Assembly: GCA_030674185.1 (NCBI GenBank)
Contig: JAPXFY010000026.1
Location: forward strand, 51,302,746 to 51,366,745
Direction of reading: 5' to 3'
Source of the DNA: Monoplex corrugatus
Taxonomy: Eukaryota; Mollusca; Gastropoda; Littorinimorpha; Ranellidae
Length of the DNA: 64,000 nucleotides
Shown piece by piece: positions 10,943 through 22,714 of this stretch. The first letter of the stretch is position 1. Each line of letters opens with the position of its first letter. A program made the translations under genes and the position numbers. The notes under the pieces are model-generated. The model was not told where the DNA came from. It was given only the letters and a program-made list of their open reading frames with translations, and searched no databases.

Positions 10943-11146
10943 CAAGACATTTACATTTTTTTGGCCAACTGGGCTTTGTTAAGTGTATACAAAAAATGCA
11001 AAAAATATACAAAGAAAAAAAAAAATGTACACAGCATTTATCACAAGAAACAGTAGTATTTTTTTGTACTGAGTGTTATGCATTTATTTGGTTTTTGTCT
11101 ATTAATATCACTTATAGTGAAAAGACGTTAAATCAAAGAACGAACG

Positions 11147-11147
<1 letters not shown>

Positions 11148-11205
<58 letters not shown>

Positions 11206-11206
11206 A

Positions 11207-11252
<46 letters not shown>

Positions 11253-11290
11253 TGCACGCACGCACGCACACGCACACACACAAAACACAT
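11148..11290 (+). repeat. (CA)n microsatellite, compound
   Basis: (CA)n with single interruptions, ending in GCACGCACGCACGCAC. Confidence 0.95.
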
Positions 11291-11458
11291 GTGTGCACAC
11301 TCACAAACACATATACATACATAAAATGTTGATGTACTGTAAACACACACATTATTGCAGTATGAAAATAGTTAACTGAATGCACACATCTGCTGAACGC
11401 CATATTGTAGAAGCTGTCTACTGTTTTTTTTTTTATGCCAGCTGTTATCTACTTGTTC

Positions 11459-11640
11459 TTTGTTGTCTTTTACACACGCCCGACAAAGGCCAGTGTTATT
11501 CTTTGCTGTCTTTTGCACACGCCCGACAAAGGCCAGTGTTATTCTTTGCTGTCTTTTGCACACGCCCGACAAAGGCCAGTGTTATTCTTTGCTGTCTTTT
11601 GCACACGCCCGACAAAGACCAGTTGGCCAAAGATTTGCGC
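11459..11640 (+). repeat. 43-bp tandem repeat, four copies
   Basis: Unit: TGCTGTCTTTTGCACACGCC, CGACAAAGGCCAGTGTTATT, CTT. The last copy diverges after GACAAAGACCAG. Copies 2 and 3 are identical. Confidence 0.92.
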
Positions 11641-11861
11641 CTGTCTTGCTTTGTTATAACAAACATGCATTCTAATACTATTTTTATTTGTTCTGTTTCA
11701 TATTTGCTTGAATGCTGGCAGTCTCTTTGATTCAGATTCCTTAGTCAGTTCATCAAGATAATAATACGAAATCAGAAACTGGCAATAGTATCACTAGATC
11801 ACAAAGAATACACAAATTAGAAAACAGTATACATCATCTGATAAATACAAATGTTAAATAT

Positions 11862-11909
<48 letters not shown>

Positions 11910-11985
11910 CACACACACACGCGCGCGCACACACACACGCACATACACACACACGCACGAACGCACGCACGCACACGCACACACA
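11862..11985 (+). repeat. (CA)n / (CGCA)n microsatellite
   Basis: (CA)n, GCGCGCGC, then (CGCA)n. Confidence 0.95.
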
Positions 11986-12029
11986 TTAAACGTTTATGAA
12001 AGTTTGAGGATGTTTCTTATTATTGTTAT

Positions 12030-12535
12030 TTTCTTTAAAACTCAGCTGACTGTGTAAAACCATATCAGAGATATGACCGTTTCAAAATGTACACAATACT
12101 ACAACTGGAAAAAAAAGGAAAGAGAAAATTAAGTACACATATCGATGCATTTGCACACATAATCTAAGGAGATGCCCCTGGCATTAACTACTCCGTCCAA
12201 TTTATCACAAAAAAACGTACCTGAATACAATTTTAAACATAAATAAGGATACTAAAACATATACAAAAACAGGCCTGAATGACCTAAAATTGCTTCCGCA
12301 TACATTTCCCTAGAGCCAAAAATGCACTTGATAACATGTACCTAATTATCACTCGTAAAAGTATGTAAGACTTTATCAAACACATACATGTGAAATGGAC
12401 CAGCAAGGCAGAAAACGATAGGAAGAAATGACAGAAAGCAAAGAGTGACAGAAAATAGGAAATTTCTAGCACAGAATTTCCTGAAGGTAGAAATATCATT
12501 TGTAATGAAAGACCCCTTGGCATCCACACGAAAAA
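12030..12535 (+). repeat. Interspersed repeat D1, near full length (empty-site copy)
   Basis: Runs from the CAGCTGACTGTGTAAAACCATATC start to GAAAGACCCCTTGGCATCC. It carries no insertion at the place where the copy at 28.8 kb holds the MITE. It is followed by a G-run (12541-12557). Confidence 0.8.
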
Positions 12536-12712
12536 AAGGGCGGGGGGGGGGGGGGGTGGGGACAGGATGTGTCTGAAAGAAATATGCTTTGATGTGTTTT
12601 CTGAAAGAGACCAGACAATCACTTTATCTTCAAGATGCTGGGAGTATGTTTCACACTACTGGGCCAAAACAGAATTTCTTTCTACTTGTACTTGGAGATT
12701 ACCAATGTATGG

Positions 12713-12859
12713 TTAACCCTTTGAGTCCCGTACCCTGTCCACCAACATCTTGCTTTGCCAATAATGCCATTAAAGCAAAACAACCCTTTGAATGCAGAAA
12801 GCTGTGGACAAGGTGAGTTTTTGTTGGTGGTGGTTAGGATGCGGGAGTCAAATGGTTAA
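12713..12859. mobile_element. TTAA MITE copy 1
   Basis: TTAACCCTTTGAGTCCCGTA at the left and GCGGGAGTCAAATGGTTAA at the right, inverted. Internal text about CACCAACATCTTGC. About 147 bp. Confidence 0.7.
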
Positions 12860-13389
12860 GAAGCTTCTTGAGACCTGAGAGGTTTGGAAGCAGAAGTTCT
12901 GACCAATATTGGCACTGCATTCAAATTTAGATATTGAAAGCAAAATGTGGCAACTTTATACTCAGTTTATGCTTTGATTAGAGGCCAATGTAGTTTTCGC
13001 AAGAGCACTTTTGCACTTCATCATTTGCTCTTCTGTAGGACAAGTTAACTGCCCTGATTTGGATTCGTTTGACTATGGATAACTTTATAAGTATGACTGC
13101 CCCCATTCAAATAAACAGGAACCAGAAAAACATGAAAATAGAATCAGAACACGTATTTCACACACATGCACATGAAAGAATCTCGTGCATATGAAGACAT
13201 GAGACAAGCACAAATGCATGTATATGAAAGAATCACTGTACTGCATTCTGTAAAGGAAGTCATTATGGTTTGTCGTTGAGATCATATGGCGTACGTGTTC
13301 CAAGTTTATCTATAAGATGGGTTTCCTTTCTTTTCTATCTCTGATATTGTTATTGACTCATTCTGTGCTGTTCTTGGCAAAAGAGATGA

Positions 13390-13582
13390 CAGGTTTTGCC
13401 ATTGCTTAAGAAAGGCAGACCTCCAATCTCATACATCAAGAACATAACCAACATTTGTGGCCTAAATATTCCGAAAGTTATCCACAAAAGCCGAGACAGA
13501 GCCATTTGGAGGAGGGTGGCTGTGTCACAGAGTGCACAGAGTGCAGCAGCCAACACTAAACCTGGTGACGCCGACAAGTGAG
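13390..13582 (+). pseudogene. LINE C-terminal fragment
   Basis: Reads GRPPISYIKNITNICGLNIP then SRDRAIWRRVAVSQSAQSAA and ends at a stop. The pattern G-R-P-x-x-x-Y ... S-x-D-R-x-x-W-R is the end of many LINE polyproteins that have an apurinic endonuclease. Only about 60 codons remain. Confidence 0.55.
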
Positions 13583-13773
13583 ACAGGTGAGATACTGTAG
13601 ACTTCCATCTGATTCATGTGATATTCTAGTTGCCATTTTTGTTCATTTAGCATGTTTACCAGTGGAAAGGGCTAACTTTCAGTAATAGCACACAACAAGC
13701 ACACAAATTCATTTTCTTTCTTGTTCTCAATATCTTCCGTAGTTTAGCTTGTCATTCTGTAATTAATACTCAC

Positions 13774-13964
13774 GACAGAGTTCGTGACGATAATGCTATG
13801 AATTTCATAAAGCCCCATCAGGTTTACCCTCCAGCTGTCCGGCTGAACAGTTTCAGCACATGGACGTACAGCTTCTGTGAAACCGTCCACTGCGTTCCCC
13901 GGAACATTATTTTTAAGGGTTTTGCTGGAGGTTGCTGGCTTGTTGAGAGCAACGCTGATCAATT
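13774..13964 (-). CDS. Orphan F5/8 type C (fucolectin-like) exon
   Basis: A minus-strand exon between an acceptor (CCATTTAG, exon from 13964) and a strong donor (GTGAGT at 13773-13768). It encodes ISVALNKPATSSKTLKN, then NAVDGFTEA, SWRVNLMGLYEIHSIIVTNSV. This is the N-terminal half of an F5/8C or fucolectin/tachylectin-4-like fold: the pattern N-V-A-L-x-K-P-x-x-Q-S, AVDG, WW-x-VDLG, I-x-x-V-x-I-x-N-R is easy to see. Such domains bind sugars or membranes and in molluscs are often joined to EGF-like repeats in secreted or membrane proteins. I could not find the neighbouring exons, so it may belong to a large gene with distant exons or be a stranded copy. No stop or frameshift. Confidence 0.75.
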
Positions 13965-15419
13965 CTAAATGGAAAAAAGCACAACATACTAAGATACATA
14001 CCAGCTCATACTCATAAGAAACAGTTTCACATGAAAAGATAACTACACCTTGTATACCAAGTCAGGAACCAGAAATAACATGAAACTAGAATCAGAACGC
14101 GTATTTGATACGACCAGACAAGACAGGCACACATTTTCGGCCAACTGGCTTTTGTCTGTTTGTCGTTGTAATGTAGAGTGACAGTAGGACTAGAAATATG
14201 TCTTACAGTCTTTTGATGTCCCATCGATTTCTTTACATGATTCGAGCATTGGCATGATGCATTTATCACGTTGTGTAAACTGCTATACCCTCAGCCCTTA
14301 TTTAGAAGATTTCCTTATATGCATTTATGTCAGGGGCAATGATAATTGTATTCGTTAGTAAGTTTTCTACGGGTACAACAGCACTAGTAAACATATTTTA
14401 CTTTTCATTTGCTACAGGATTTTCTATCTCTTCATTTATATCTGAAAGCCAAGAATATGTAAATGTACTCTGAAAGCCAACCTGATCAGCTGTCACTCAC
14501 ATCAACATTACCAACTGGGAAGGTACCTCTCTCAGCAGAGTAAGCTGGAGACAGAAGGGTACACAGTGCACAGTCATATTTGAACAGTGTAGAACACCTA
14601 CTGTTCAAGAGAATAGGGGCCAACAGAAACAGAACCCAAGGTCACAGGACTCCTTTTCATGTAGTGCCCGTAAAAGAACAATCGTCATACGTCTCCAGGA
14701 TCAGTGTTGTATCCCACAGGAAGACTCATACCAGACGACATAAGTCAGTATCCCAACTCATTTCCTTAATCGGCAACAGGTATTGGCAAATTGTTGGGTT
14801 TTTCTTCATCTGCTTCGTCACGGAGGAGGTAGATGTTTGTGTTGCTAACCAGAATGTCAGTGTTCCTTTGTGTCAGGTCTTTGACAAGAATGTCATTATG
14901 TGCCTCCTTGATGACTGGGTATCCATCAATTACCTAAGCCCCAAATATGGAGCTCTGTTGTGACATTCTTTTGGTCACAAGACAAATTTCCAACATGGTT
15001 GGATGATTGTCCCCCGCACCAAAAATGGTTATTACCTCAGAAACACCTGGCTTGAAGTTCTGAATTTTTCCAAAATAATCAGATTGACAGAAGTCAGTCA
15101 GATTAAAGACACTTGGCACCAAGGCTTCTGCCAGTTCTTTGACTGTTGAACAGCAGCTGTTGTGAGCTGTTCAAAAATGACTGTGCCCTGTCATCGGCTT
15201 ACTCTGTTGTGGACAATGTCTTCCTAGCTGGTGGTGTTGATGTTAGGTGCTATTTACATAATTACAAATGCATTTGCTTGTTTACTTGTTTTAATTCTAA
15301 GTGAATTGAAACATAATCTGTATGTCAAAAAACTTTCTATTAACAACTTTCTATAACATAAAACCGTTATCATTGGTAAGCTGATGGACATTACGCTCTT
15401 TCTTTGTTTCCTGATACAG
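13965..15419. other. No recognised gene; ORFs on both strands
   Basis: 14580-14963 (+) and 14934-15122 (-) are open. The minus text (VFNLTDFCQSDYFGKIQNF) looks protein-like but matches no family I know. Confidence 0.35.
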
Positions 15420-15852
15420 TGTTCATTGCTAGCGTTTCTTTCTTACTGCTTGCCAGTCATTGCTGCACCATCAGCTAATCTGTCAACCCTGTCGTTATAT
15501 AAGGTGGCACAGTGAGATAAGATTCAAACTGTTCTTACCTTTTCTCCTTTTGTCCGAAAGATGAGGTGAGTTTTCCACTGAAACAAAAATTAATCGATTT
15601 ACCATCATGGAAGATTAAATTTCGAAGACGGTGAAAATGACACTTACAGATAATGTCTCACTTTATGATGACTAAAAATCAGCAAGTGTAGTTCGATTTT
15701 ACATTCTTTCCTTTTTTATTTTTTGTTTATTTTTGTTGATATCACACTTTGAGTAATTTTCCAGAAAGTGGAAAGTGTAGGGAATCGTGCTACTAATCTT
15801 TTAGATAATTTGAAAATAATAAACTTGAACAACAGAGGGTACTGCATGCGTA

Positions 15853-15903
<51 letters not shown>

Positions 15904-16660
15904 TTTTTTTCTCTCTCACTTTCTGTGTACTTTCAGAATAATGTTCATGTGCTTTTTCTCTCCTTATCTCTTTGGTCTTTCTCCTTCTTCAGAAGACTGC
16001 TTTTGGAGTGTGCTTCTGTGTGTGTGGATGGAGTAATGCTGGTTTCAGTTACTTGTTGCTTTTTCCTTGAGTCCTCCACTTTTGTTCCTGGTGTTCGTGG
16101 CTTATATCAGGTATCTCTTGAAGTACAAATTGCTGGTGACGTTACCAGTATTCATCATTCAAACTTACTGAACATTGATTCTACATTTATCATTCACATT
16201 ATTTATGCCAAATTGATGCAAATGATATTATGCCTTTACTTTGTTTTCTAATACACTATTCATTACTCAGTGAGGAAGTTTTACATGCCTGCCACATTCA
16301 TTGCTGTACCTTCAGCTATTCTGTCAACCCTGTTGTTATATAAGATGGCACAGTGAGATAGGATTCAGATTGTTCTTACCTGTTTTGCCTGAGGTCAACA
16401 AAAATGAATCAATTTATCATCATGGAAGACTTCAAGGCTGTGAAACTTAATATGTGCTGACAATATCTTACTTTGTGATGACTAAACATCAGCAGGTCTA
16501 GGCCCCCCCCCCCCCCCCCCCCTTTTTAATTTTTTTTTATTGTGTTCATTTAGGTGGAGATCAGAGTTTGGGTCATTTCCCAGAGAGTGGGGAAAGTGTA
16601 TGAAATCTTGCTATTTATCTTTTGAACAATTTGAAAATAATGAACTTGGATGGACATTGA

Positions 16661-16695
<35 letters not shown>

Positions 16696-17035
16696 CCCTT
16701 CCTCCCCCCCTCTCTCTCTCTCTTTTTTCTCTTTCTTAGTCTCTATTCTTTCATAATTATGTTCATGGTAATTTCTTCTCCTTGTCTCCTTGGTCTTTCT
16801 TCTTTTCCAGCTGCTTTAGGGGTTTGCTTTGGTGATGGTCATATGTTGGCTACGTGAGTGGATGGCATGGTTCTGGTTTCAGTCGCTTGTTGCCGTTTCC
16901 TTGGGTCTTGTTCTCTTGATTCTGGTCTTCGTGAATTGTACCAGGTGTTTCTTTAAGTACAACTTGCAGGTGATGTTACCAGTATTCATCATTCAAGCCT
17001 ACTGAATATTCATTCATACATTTATCGTTCAGGTT
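15420..17035 (+). repeat. Two-copy tandem duplication of about 840 bp
   Basis: Copy 1 starts near 15420 and copy 2 near 16262. Both carry TCTGTCAACCCTGTNGTTATATAA (15479 and 16319), CACAGTGAGATARGATTCA, an identical stretch about THATCATGGAAGA, a TC-rich microsatellite, and TGATGTTACCAGTATTCATCATTCAA-like text. The copies differ by about 10-15% by eye. Confidence 0.8.
15855..15917 (+). repeat. (TC)n followed by T-run
   Basis: (TC)n at 15855-15895, then T17. Part of tandem duplication copy 1; copy 2 has (TC)n at 16660-16730. Confidence 0.93.
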
Positions 17036-17138
17036 AGTTGTCATTCGTTCAGTTCCAAGTTATCACAGCTAGGTTCCCATTTTCAACATGTCACTTCAGA
17101 AGATATATCACATAATCAAATTCTTACTTTATAACCTA

Positions 17139-17205
17139 TTGTCTCAACTGGTTAGAGCGTCAGGCTTATAATACAGGGGTCGTCGATTCCACCCTCAAAC
17201 AGGCC
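17139..17205 (+). repeat. tRNA-like SINE head or tRNA pseudogene
   Basis: CTCAACTGGTTAGAGCGTCA (A box) and GTCGTCGATTCCACC (B box) at the proper distance. The acceptor stem does not pair, and no terminator follows at once. Confidence 0.5.
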
Positions 17206-17737
17206 ACAGTTACGTCCCTTGGGAGGGCCAGTTTTATCCACGACCTGTTTCTCTTCCAACAGAACTGTGGGTTCAAGATCTGATGTCTTGAGTTCAATCC
17301 TAGCTGGCAACATAAAAATGGCCTGTTGGCTTTCCATCTTATCGTCCAGGTATTCAACATGAAAACAGCCTGTTTGCTAACCATCTTCATGTCCAATCAT
17401 TCTAGAATTTTCTGGTTTTCTTCCCATTTCATCTTCATTTCAAGACCTTCTCAGCACAAAAGGTTTTGTACAGGCTTTAGAAATCTGCGACTTAACTGCC
17501 GCTGATCTGGATAGAGCGCGTATGGAATTGTCCATGAACCCTTCCTAACAATCTCCAAACTCAGTATTTGATAAATGCATAAAACACCGCAAGTGAGTAA
17601 GAATGATATTGGACAAAGCTTTAACTCTTAATCTAAATTCTTTTCTTCCAAATATTTTTCAAGATGCTTGACAAAATTATAATTGTTAGTCTATTCTGTT
17701 TTCTTCAAAATATGTTTAAAGATGCCTCTGGCCCTCC

Positions 17738-18025
17738 AGTGTGTTATTCCATGTTACATTTGTTTTTCTCTAGTGTGCTACTGTAATGCTACATTTGTTT
17801 TTTTCCAGTGTGTTACTGTCATGTTACATTTGTTTTTGTCCATTGCGTTACTGTCATGTTACATTTTTATCCAGTATATTACTGACATTTTACATTTCTT
17901 TTTCTCCAGTGTGTTTATGTCATGTTACATTTATTTTTCTCTAATTTGTTACTGTCCTGTTACATTTTCTCTTGTGTGTTACTGTCATGTTACATTTATT
18001 TGTCTCCAGTGTGTTACTGTCATGA
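17738..18025 (+). repeat. Degenerate tandem repeat of about 30-38 bp
   Basis: About eight units of GTGTGTTACTGTCATGTTAC, ATTTGTTTTTCTCCA with indels. Also open as a short hydrophobic ORF, which is a by-product. Confidence 0.8.
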
Positions 18026-18539
18026 AGATCATGACATCAATTTTATTTTCACCTTATATTACATTGCTTAAAACAATGGTATTACTAATGACTAAGAAAT
18101 TTGTACTTACACGGTATGAAAGAAAATGCGATCTTGTAAAGAGGCAATGCTCTTTAGTTCTGGTGCTTCTGGGACCAACCACCATGATATGAATATCTGT
18201 CAACATATCATGCAATCATATCTAACAGATCATGTAGTCATGTTCACACACATCATGTAGTCATGTCTAAACCTACTGAGTGAATTTTCAATCTAATTTC
18301 TCATTTGACCTATTCAGCAATGGTAGGCATTTTCAGACCTAGAGAAATAAAGGTATGTGTTATGTGGGTAAAAAATTTCTTAAATTTGCACCTATGCCAC
18401 TAAAACATCTCCAGACCCACTGAAACTGAGCTCACCAAGACAGCAGTGCATGAAGTGCCACAATACCTATGGCAAGTTTTGACAGTGCTGTGATGATGGG
18501 AATGGGGATAACAGAGCTACACAGCTTACTTTCACAATA

Positions 18540-18712
18540 ATATTATGTCATGGTATCAGCCAGTCCTGAGGAATACCGAGTCCTGCAGTGTTCATCAGGA
18601 AATTTGAGATAACCATCAAAGCAGTATTCACGATGTGGATGAGATTTGACTGTGGTCCAAGTCTTCTCAACAAGTTCATAGCACGCTCAACTCTAGGTAG
18701 GATCCCACAGGG
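18540..18712 (-). repeat. tRNA-derived SINE S1, internal fragment
   Basis: On the minus strand it reads GCGTGCTATGAACTTGTTGA, GAAGACTTGGACCACAGTC, then TGACATAATATTATT-like text, matching the body of S1. The tRNA head is missing. Confidence 0.6.
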
Positions 18713-19193
18713 CTAAAAAATACTACAATGATTTTTTTTTTATGTTAAGACACAAACCCATTACCTCCCACTCCCAGCCTAATGAAATATAATATTATAA
18801 ATTTTGTGAGTGCTGCAGTTTTACGATATATAAGAAACAGCATTGATTAAAGACATACTGACCAGAATGTTTTAATTAAGGTAATGCTAACTTGAACTAA
18901 ATCTGTCCATATTTTCAAGCTCACACCTGAAAGGTGTCATGGGATGATGAACTGGCACCTGTATCTAGAGATGGGAGGCCTGGCGTTGAGTCGTGTTGTA
19001 GACTGGAGTGTGTCTGCCAAACTATTTGACTCCCTGTTGCGTGATGTAATGCTTGACAGATGTTGTACCAACAATCTTTTCACATGTCTTCGTTTCTTAT
19101 CATGTCTCTTAATGCTTATGTTCAGCTTCTGTTCAGGTGTATCTATGATCCAGTAAGTTACTCATTAACTTTTGACTTAAGATTCCAATCCAT

Positions 19194-19237
<44 letters not shown>

Positions 19238-19461
19238 CTCCCTCTCTCTTTCAAATAATCATTCTGCGTTTGTGTCTGAGTGTGCACATGTGTGTACATA
19301 CATGCGTAACTGTGTGTATGGATGTTTGTGTGTGTTAATTCTGTTTTCTTCCGTCCCCATTCCCACTGAAAACCTCTAACGGCACTGCTAAATGGCCATT
19401 GGCCCACGTCATAAAAGTCCTATGAGTCTTGAGATCTCTCAGATAATAACACTAAAATAAA

Positions 19462-19918
19462 ATGACCAGTCGCTGTGGTGTAGTGGTTAATGCAACCGAC
19501 TACCAACTGGAGGATTGTGGGTTCGAATCCCCATCATTCCCCTCAAAAACATATCATTGTGGGTTTTTTTGGCTCTAACCGGCTCTTACCCAGAGTTGGG
19601 CGTGCTATGGGCTCATTGAGAAGACTGGGACCACACAGTCGAGTCTTATCCACTTTACGGATGCGTCATTGATGGTGTTGGTAAAATCTTCTGACCAGCA
19701 CCACAGGTTCTGCATCTCTCTGGCCTGGTTGATGCCAGGATATATTATGATAGTAAGCGTAGAGTACAGCCCTGTCACGCAGTCTCAATCCCAGATGGAA
19801 CTCCATAGCATCATGATTATCATCCTCATCAATACCATCGTCATCGCATTGGAAAAAAAAAAAGAAAAAAAATGTGCCAGCTTCTGTGGCTATAAGGTGG
19901 CGTAGAAAATGGGACGAA
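19462..19918 (+). repeat. tRNA-derived SINE S1, near full length
   Basis: The head GTGGTGTAGTGGTTAATGCA (A box) and GGTTCGAATCC (perfect B box) is followed by a body of about 380 bp: GCGTGCTATGGGCTCATTGA, CAGGATATATTATGATAGTA, GTGGCTATAAGGTGGCGTAG. About 80-85% like the copy at 37.3 kb. Confidence 0.85.
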
Positions 19919-20239
19919 ATTAAAAGGTGAGCACAAAGATAACCTCCCTAAGTGCGATAATCCTGAAAAAAAAAAAAAGAATAAAAAAGAATTAAAAAAA
20001 TACCTCGGCTGTTTTCGTTTCTTCAGCCTCTTTGATGACGTCAGCACAATTCATATCTGAGGCAGCTGCAGTGATGAGGAGAATGACGTCTGGCGCGTCA
20101 GAACAATTTCCATTGCGTGCAGATATAGTTGTTTCTTCGTTGCGTTGTTCTCATCACTGGTTGGTTGTCAAAAACTTTCGAACATCTAATATCATGGAAA
20201 TGGAAGTCCACGAAATGATTTTTCAGTGAAACTTAGAAA

Positions 20240-20720
20240 ATGTTGAATTTTCTGAGCATTATAATCAGGCACAACGAAACCATCATGAGAACCCTAGAAG
20301 AATGCCCTGGGATAAAGGTTGGACGAAAAATGATAAACAACATTCGTTACGCAGATGACACCAAGCTAATTGCAGAAAATGAAAAGGACCTACAAAACCT
20401 TGTAAATATAATAGAAAAAGAAAGCAAAAATTTTAAGGGCTGGAGCTACATTGCAAGAAGACTGAAGACGTGGTAATCAGTAAAAAAACAAAAAATCCGC
20501 TCATGCAAAATAACAGCAATCGGCACAACTTTGAGACAGGTTGGTAAGTTTAAAAATCTGGGAGCGGTCACCTCACCAGACAGCAGATGTACATCAGAAA
20601 TAGCCAGCAGAATCGGCCAAGCCAAAACAGCATTCCAGAAGATGGAAAGCGTTCTTGCCAACAAATACATATCAAGTAGCATCACGAGAAGAGTTCTTGG
20701 GTTAGGGTTAGCAACATGGT
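20240..20720 (+). pseudogene. RTE-like LINE fragment, family A copy 1
   Basis: Contains IKVGRKMINNIRYADDTKLI (RT motif C, YADD), then after a frame change KFKNLGAVTSPDSRCTSEIA and RIGQAKTAFQKMESVLANK. The same wording recurs at 27552-28068 and 41562-42420, so these are three copies of one family. At least one frameshift lies near 20470. Confidence 0.8.
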
Positions 20721-20722
20721 AC

Positions 20723-20965
20723 AACCAACTGAACTAACAGGCCAATAATTGTGGCACACTTGGGTGTCAAGTCCACGATCTTTGTGTTATGTACATCACA
20801 GTGTAACCAACTGAACTAACAGGCCAATAATTGTGGCATACTTGAATGTCAAATCCACGATCTCTTTGTTATCAGCATCATGGTATAACCAACTGAGCTA
20901 ACAGGCCAATAATTGTGGCACACCTGGTGTCGAATCCACGACCTCCGCGGTCGGACTCGTTGTAA
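20723..20965 (+). repeat. Three tandem 82-bp tRNA-like units
   Basis: Units start at 20723, 20805 and 20887: AACCAACTGARCTAACAGGCC, AATAATTGTGGCA, GTGTCAARTCCACGA. They resemble an A box (CTGAGCTAACAGGCC) and B box (GTGTCGAATCCAC). Confidence 0.7.
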
Positions 20966-20969
20966 GACA

Positions 20970-22600
20970 GATCCAACGAGACGTAAAGCTATCATCTTTG
21001 GGTAATGAAATGTTTTCAAATCTCGGAATTCAAGTGTCTGTCTTTGTTTCTATGTATGCATGTCTTTGTTTCAGTCCTGTGGCTGGGCTGGACCTGGCTG
21101 GTACACGTTGTGTGACTATGTCTGGGGCCTGTCATCTCCCCCCGCTTTGTCATTTGGTATGTAAACAAGGTAACTTATGACTGGGTCCAAATGAGTCATG
21201 TAACGCGTGGACAGCCCCCTTTCCTTGATGAAATGGCTATTCCAGCTGATGTAGGCCTACTTTCTCTGTGCAGTTATGTGGTATTTTAACAGTAAAAAGA
21301 CGTGTCATTACGTCATTCACTGCTAGGCCTATGGGATGGTGGGAAATGCATAAAATCATTTCGCGATGTCGGCAACCATGGACGGTCGACTAGGTATCCT
21401 GGCATCGTATCCCATTTTGTGGCAGCGGTCTTGTCTCCAGAACAGGCTTTCTGGGTGCTGTGGGAATGCCTGGATCCATGGTAAGAGGGAGAGGGGTTTT
21501 GAGATTACGTCGTAGACGTGCTGTACTTTCAAAGTTTCACTTTTGATTTTTTCTCTGTTGTTTCGATTTTGGGCTGCTATCTAAATTTAGTCATGTTAGA
21601 AACAAAATGTCGAATATTTCTATTAATAGGTATGTCACAATCGGCGATTACGCGTGCGCGAAAACTGTAGCGGAAGACTGTCACCGGCGTGGCGGCACAT
21701 GTGAGAGGGTAGAGGCAAACAATCGCTGTTTGTTTCGTTAATGTATTCATGTGTCCGATAATTACCGATCTGAATACCGAAGTCCGTACTTTTCCCGTGA
21801 TGATCTGGTCATTTTCACGAGCTTCCTCTGATTTGCTGACGTGACAGTGGTGGTGTGACTTGTGGTGTTTGCGGCCGTATCTCCCAAACTTACAGGTATA
21901 ATCATAACCTCAAGTGAATTAATTACCAATAAGAACATGCATTTTCCTGCTTATGTGTAAAATTTGGTGCAGATTTATTGAAAGAAAACCATTTTAGGCC
22001 ATATTACAGATAGTGGGTGTGGTGACCGTTGTTATTCACTTATTGCCTGTTGAAGTTGTTCACAATGGCCGCAAGACTTTTTAGTGCCGATTAACCGTTT
22101 TCTTTTTGTCATACCAGCTGAACCTATTGGCTTATCTCCTTCATTTTTCACGACATACAAGACAATGCATTTTTAGTGTACTGTGTAAAATTTGGTGAAC
22201 AATTATTGTCTATGACTCGAAATACAAGCTTCAGTTTGACGCTGGTTGTCAGCCACCAGCGTCAGTCTAGATCTAGTAGACGCTGGTTGTCAGTCTAGAT
22301 CTAGATGACTCGGCAAACTGCGTCGATGGGCAGCCGAACTTTGAAGGTCTGCTGCCCCTCATTATCAGCTTCTAGACTTCTGGACTTCAGATTGTCAGAT
22401 TGGATAAGATTAAAACTCGTACTACTAGTACTACTAGGCAAGTTTAGCAAGAATCATAGTGTAGATCTAAATAGGACTACAATAGTTAAGGATGGTGAGG
22501 GACAATGGATATTGGTCATGTAGTAGTGTCTCATCTCCTGATATGTGTACACCCACACAACAGTCTTGATGACTGATGTTTGACAGACACAGCTCAGTGA
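20970..22600. other. No recognised gene; CpG-richer stretch
   Basis: The part about 21280-21880 has more CG dinucleotides than its surroundings (GCGATTACGCGTGCGCGAA). It could be an unmethylated or promoter-like patch upstream of the small exon at 23.2 kb. A GACGCTGGTTGTCAG hairpin/tandem occurs at about 22240-22300. Confidence 0.35.
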
Positions 22601-22601
<1 letters not shown>

Positions 22602-22680
<79 letters not shown>

Positions 22681-22711
22681 CTCACTACACACACACACAC
22701 ACACACACACA
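22602..22711 (+). repeat. (CA)n microsatellite
   Basis: Two CA runs separated by CTAACTCACTA, at the outer edge of the left inverted-repeat arm. Confidence 0.95.
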
Positions 22712-22714
22712 GTA

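Noticed and set aside
17139..17205. Functional tRNA gene
   Set aside because: A and B boxes are present but the acceptor and anticodon stems do not pair well; better read as a SINE head or pseudogene.
17683..18192. Hydrophobic 169-codon ORF as a membrane protein
   Set aside because: It is the translation of the degenerate 30-38-bp tandem repeat TGTTACTGTCATGTTACATTT.
20698..20712. GGGTTAGGGTTAGC as an interstitial telomere
   Set aside because: Under two TTAGGG units and inside a LINE/tRNA-like junction; too short to mean anything.
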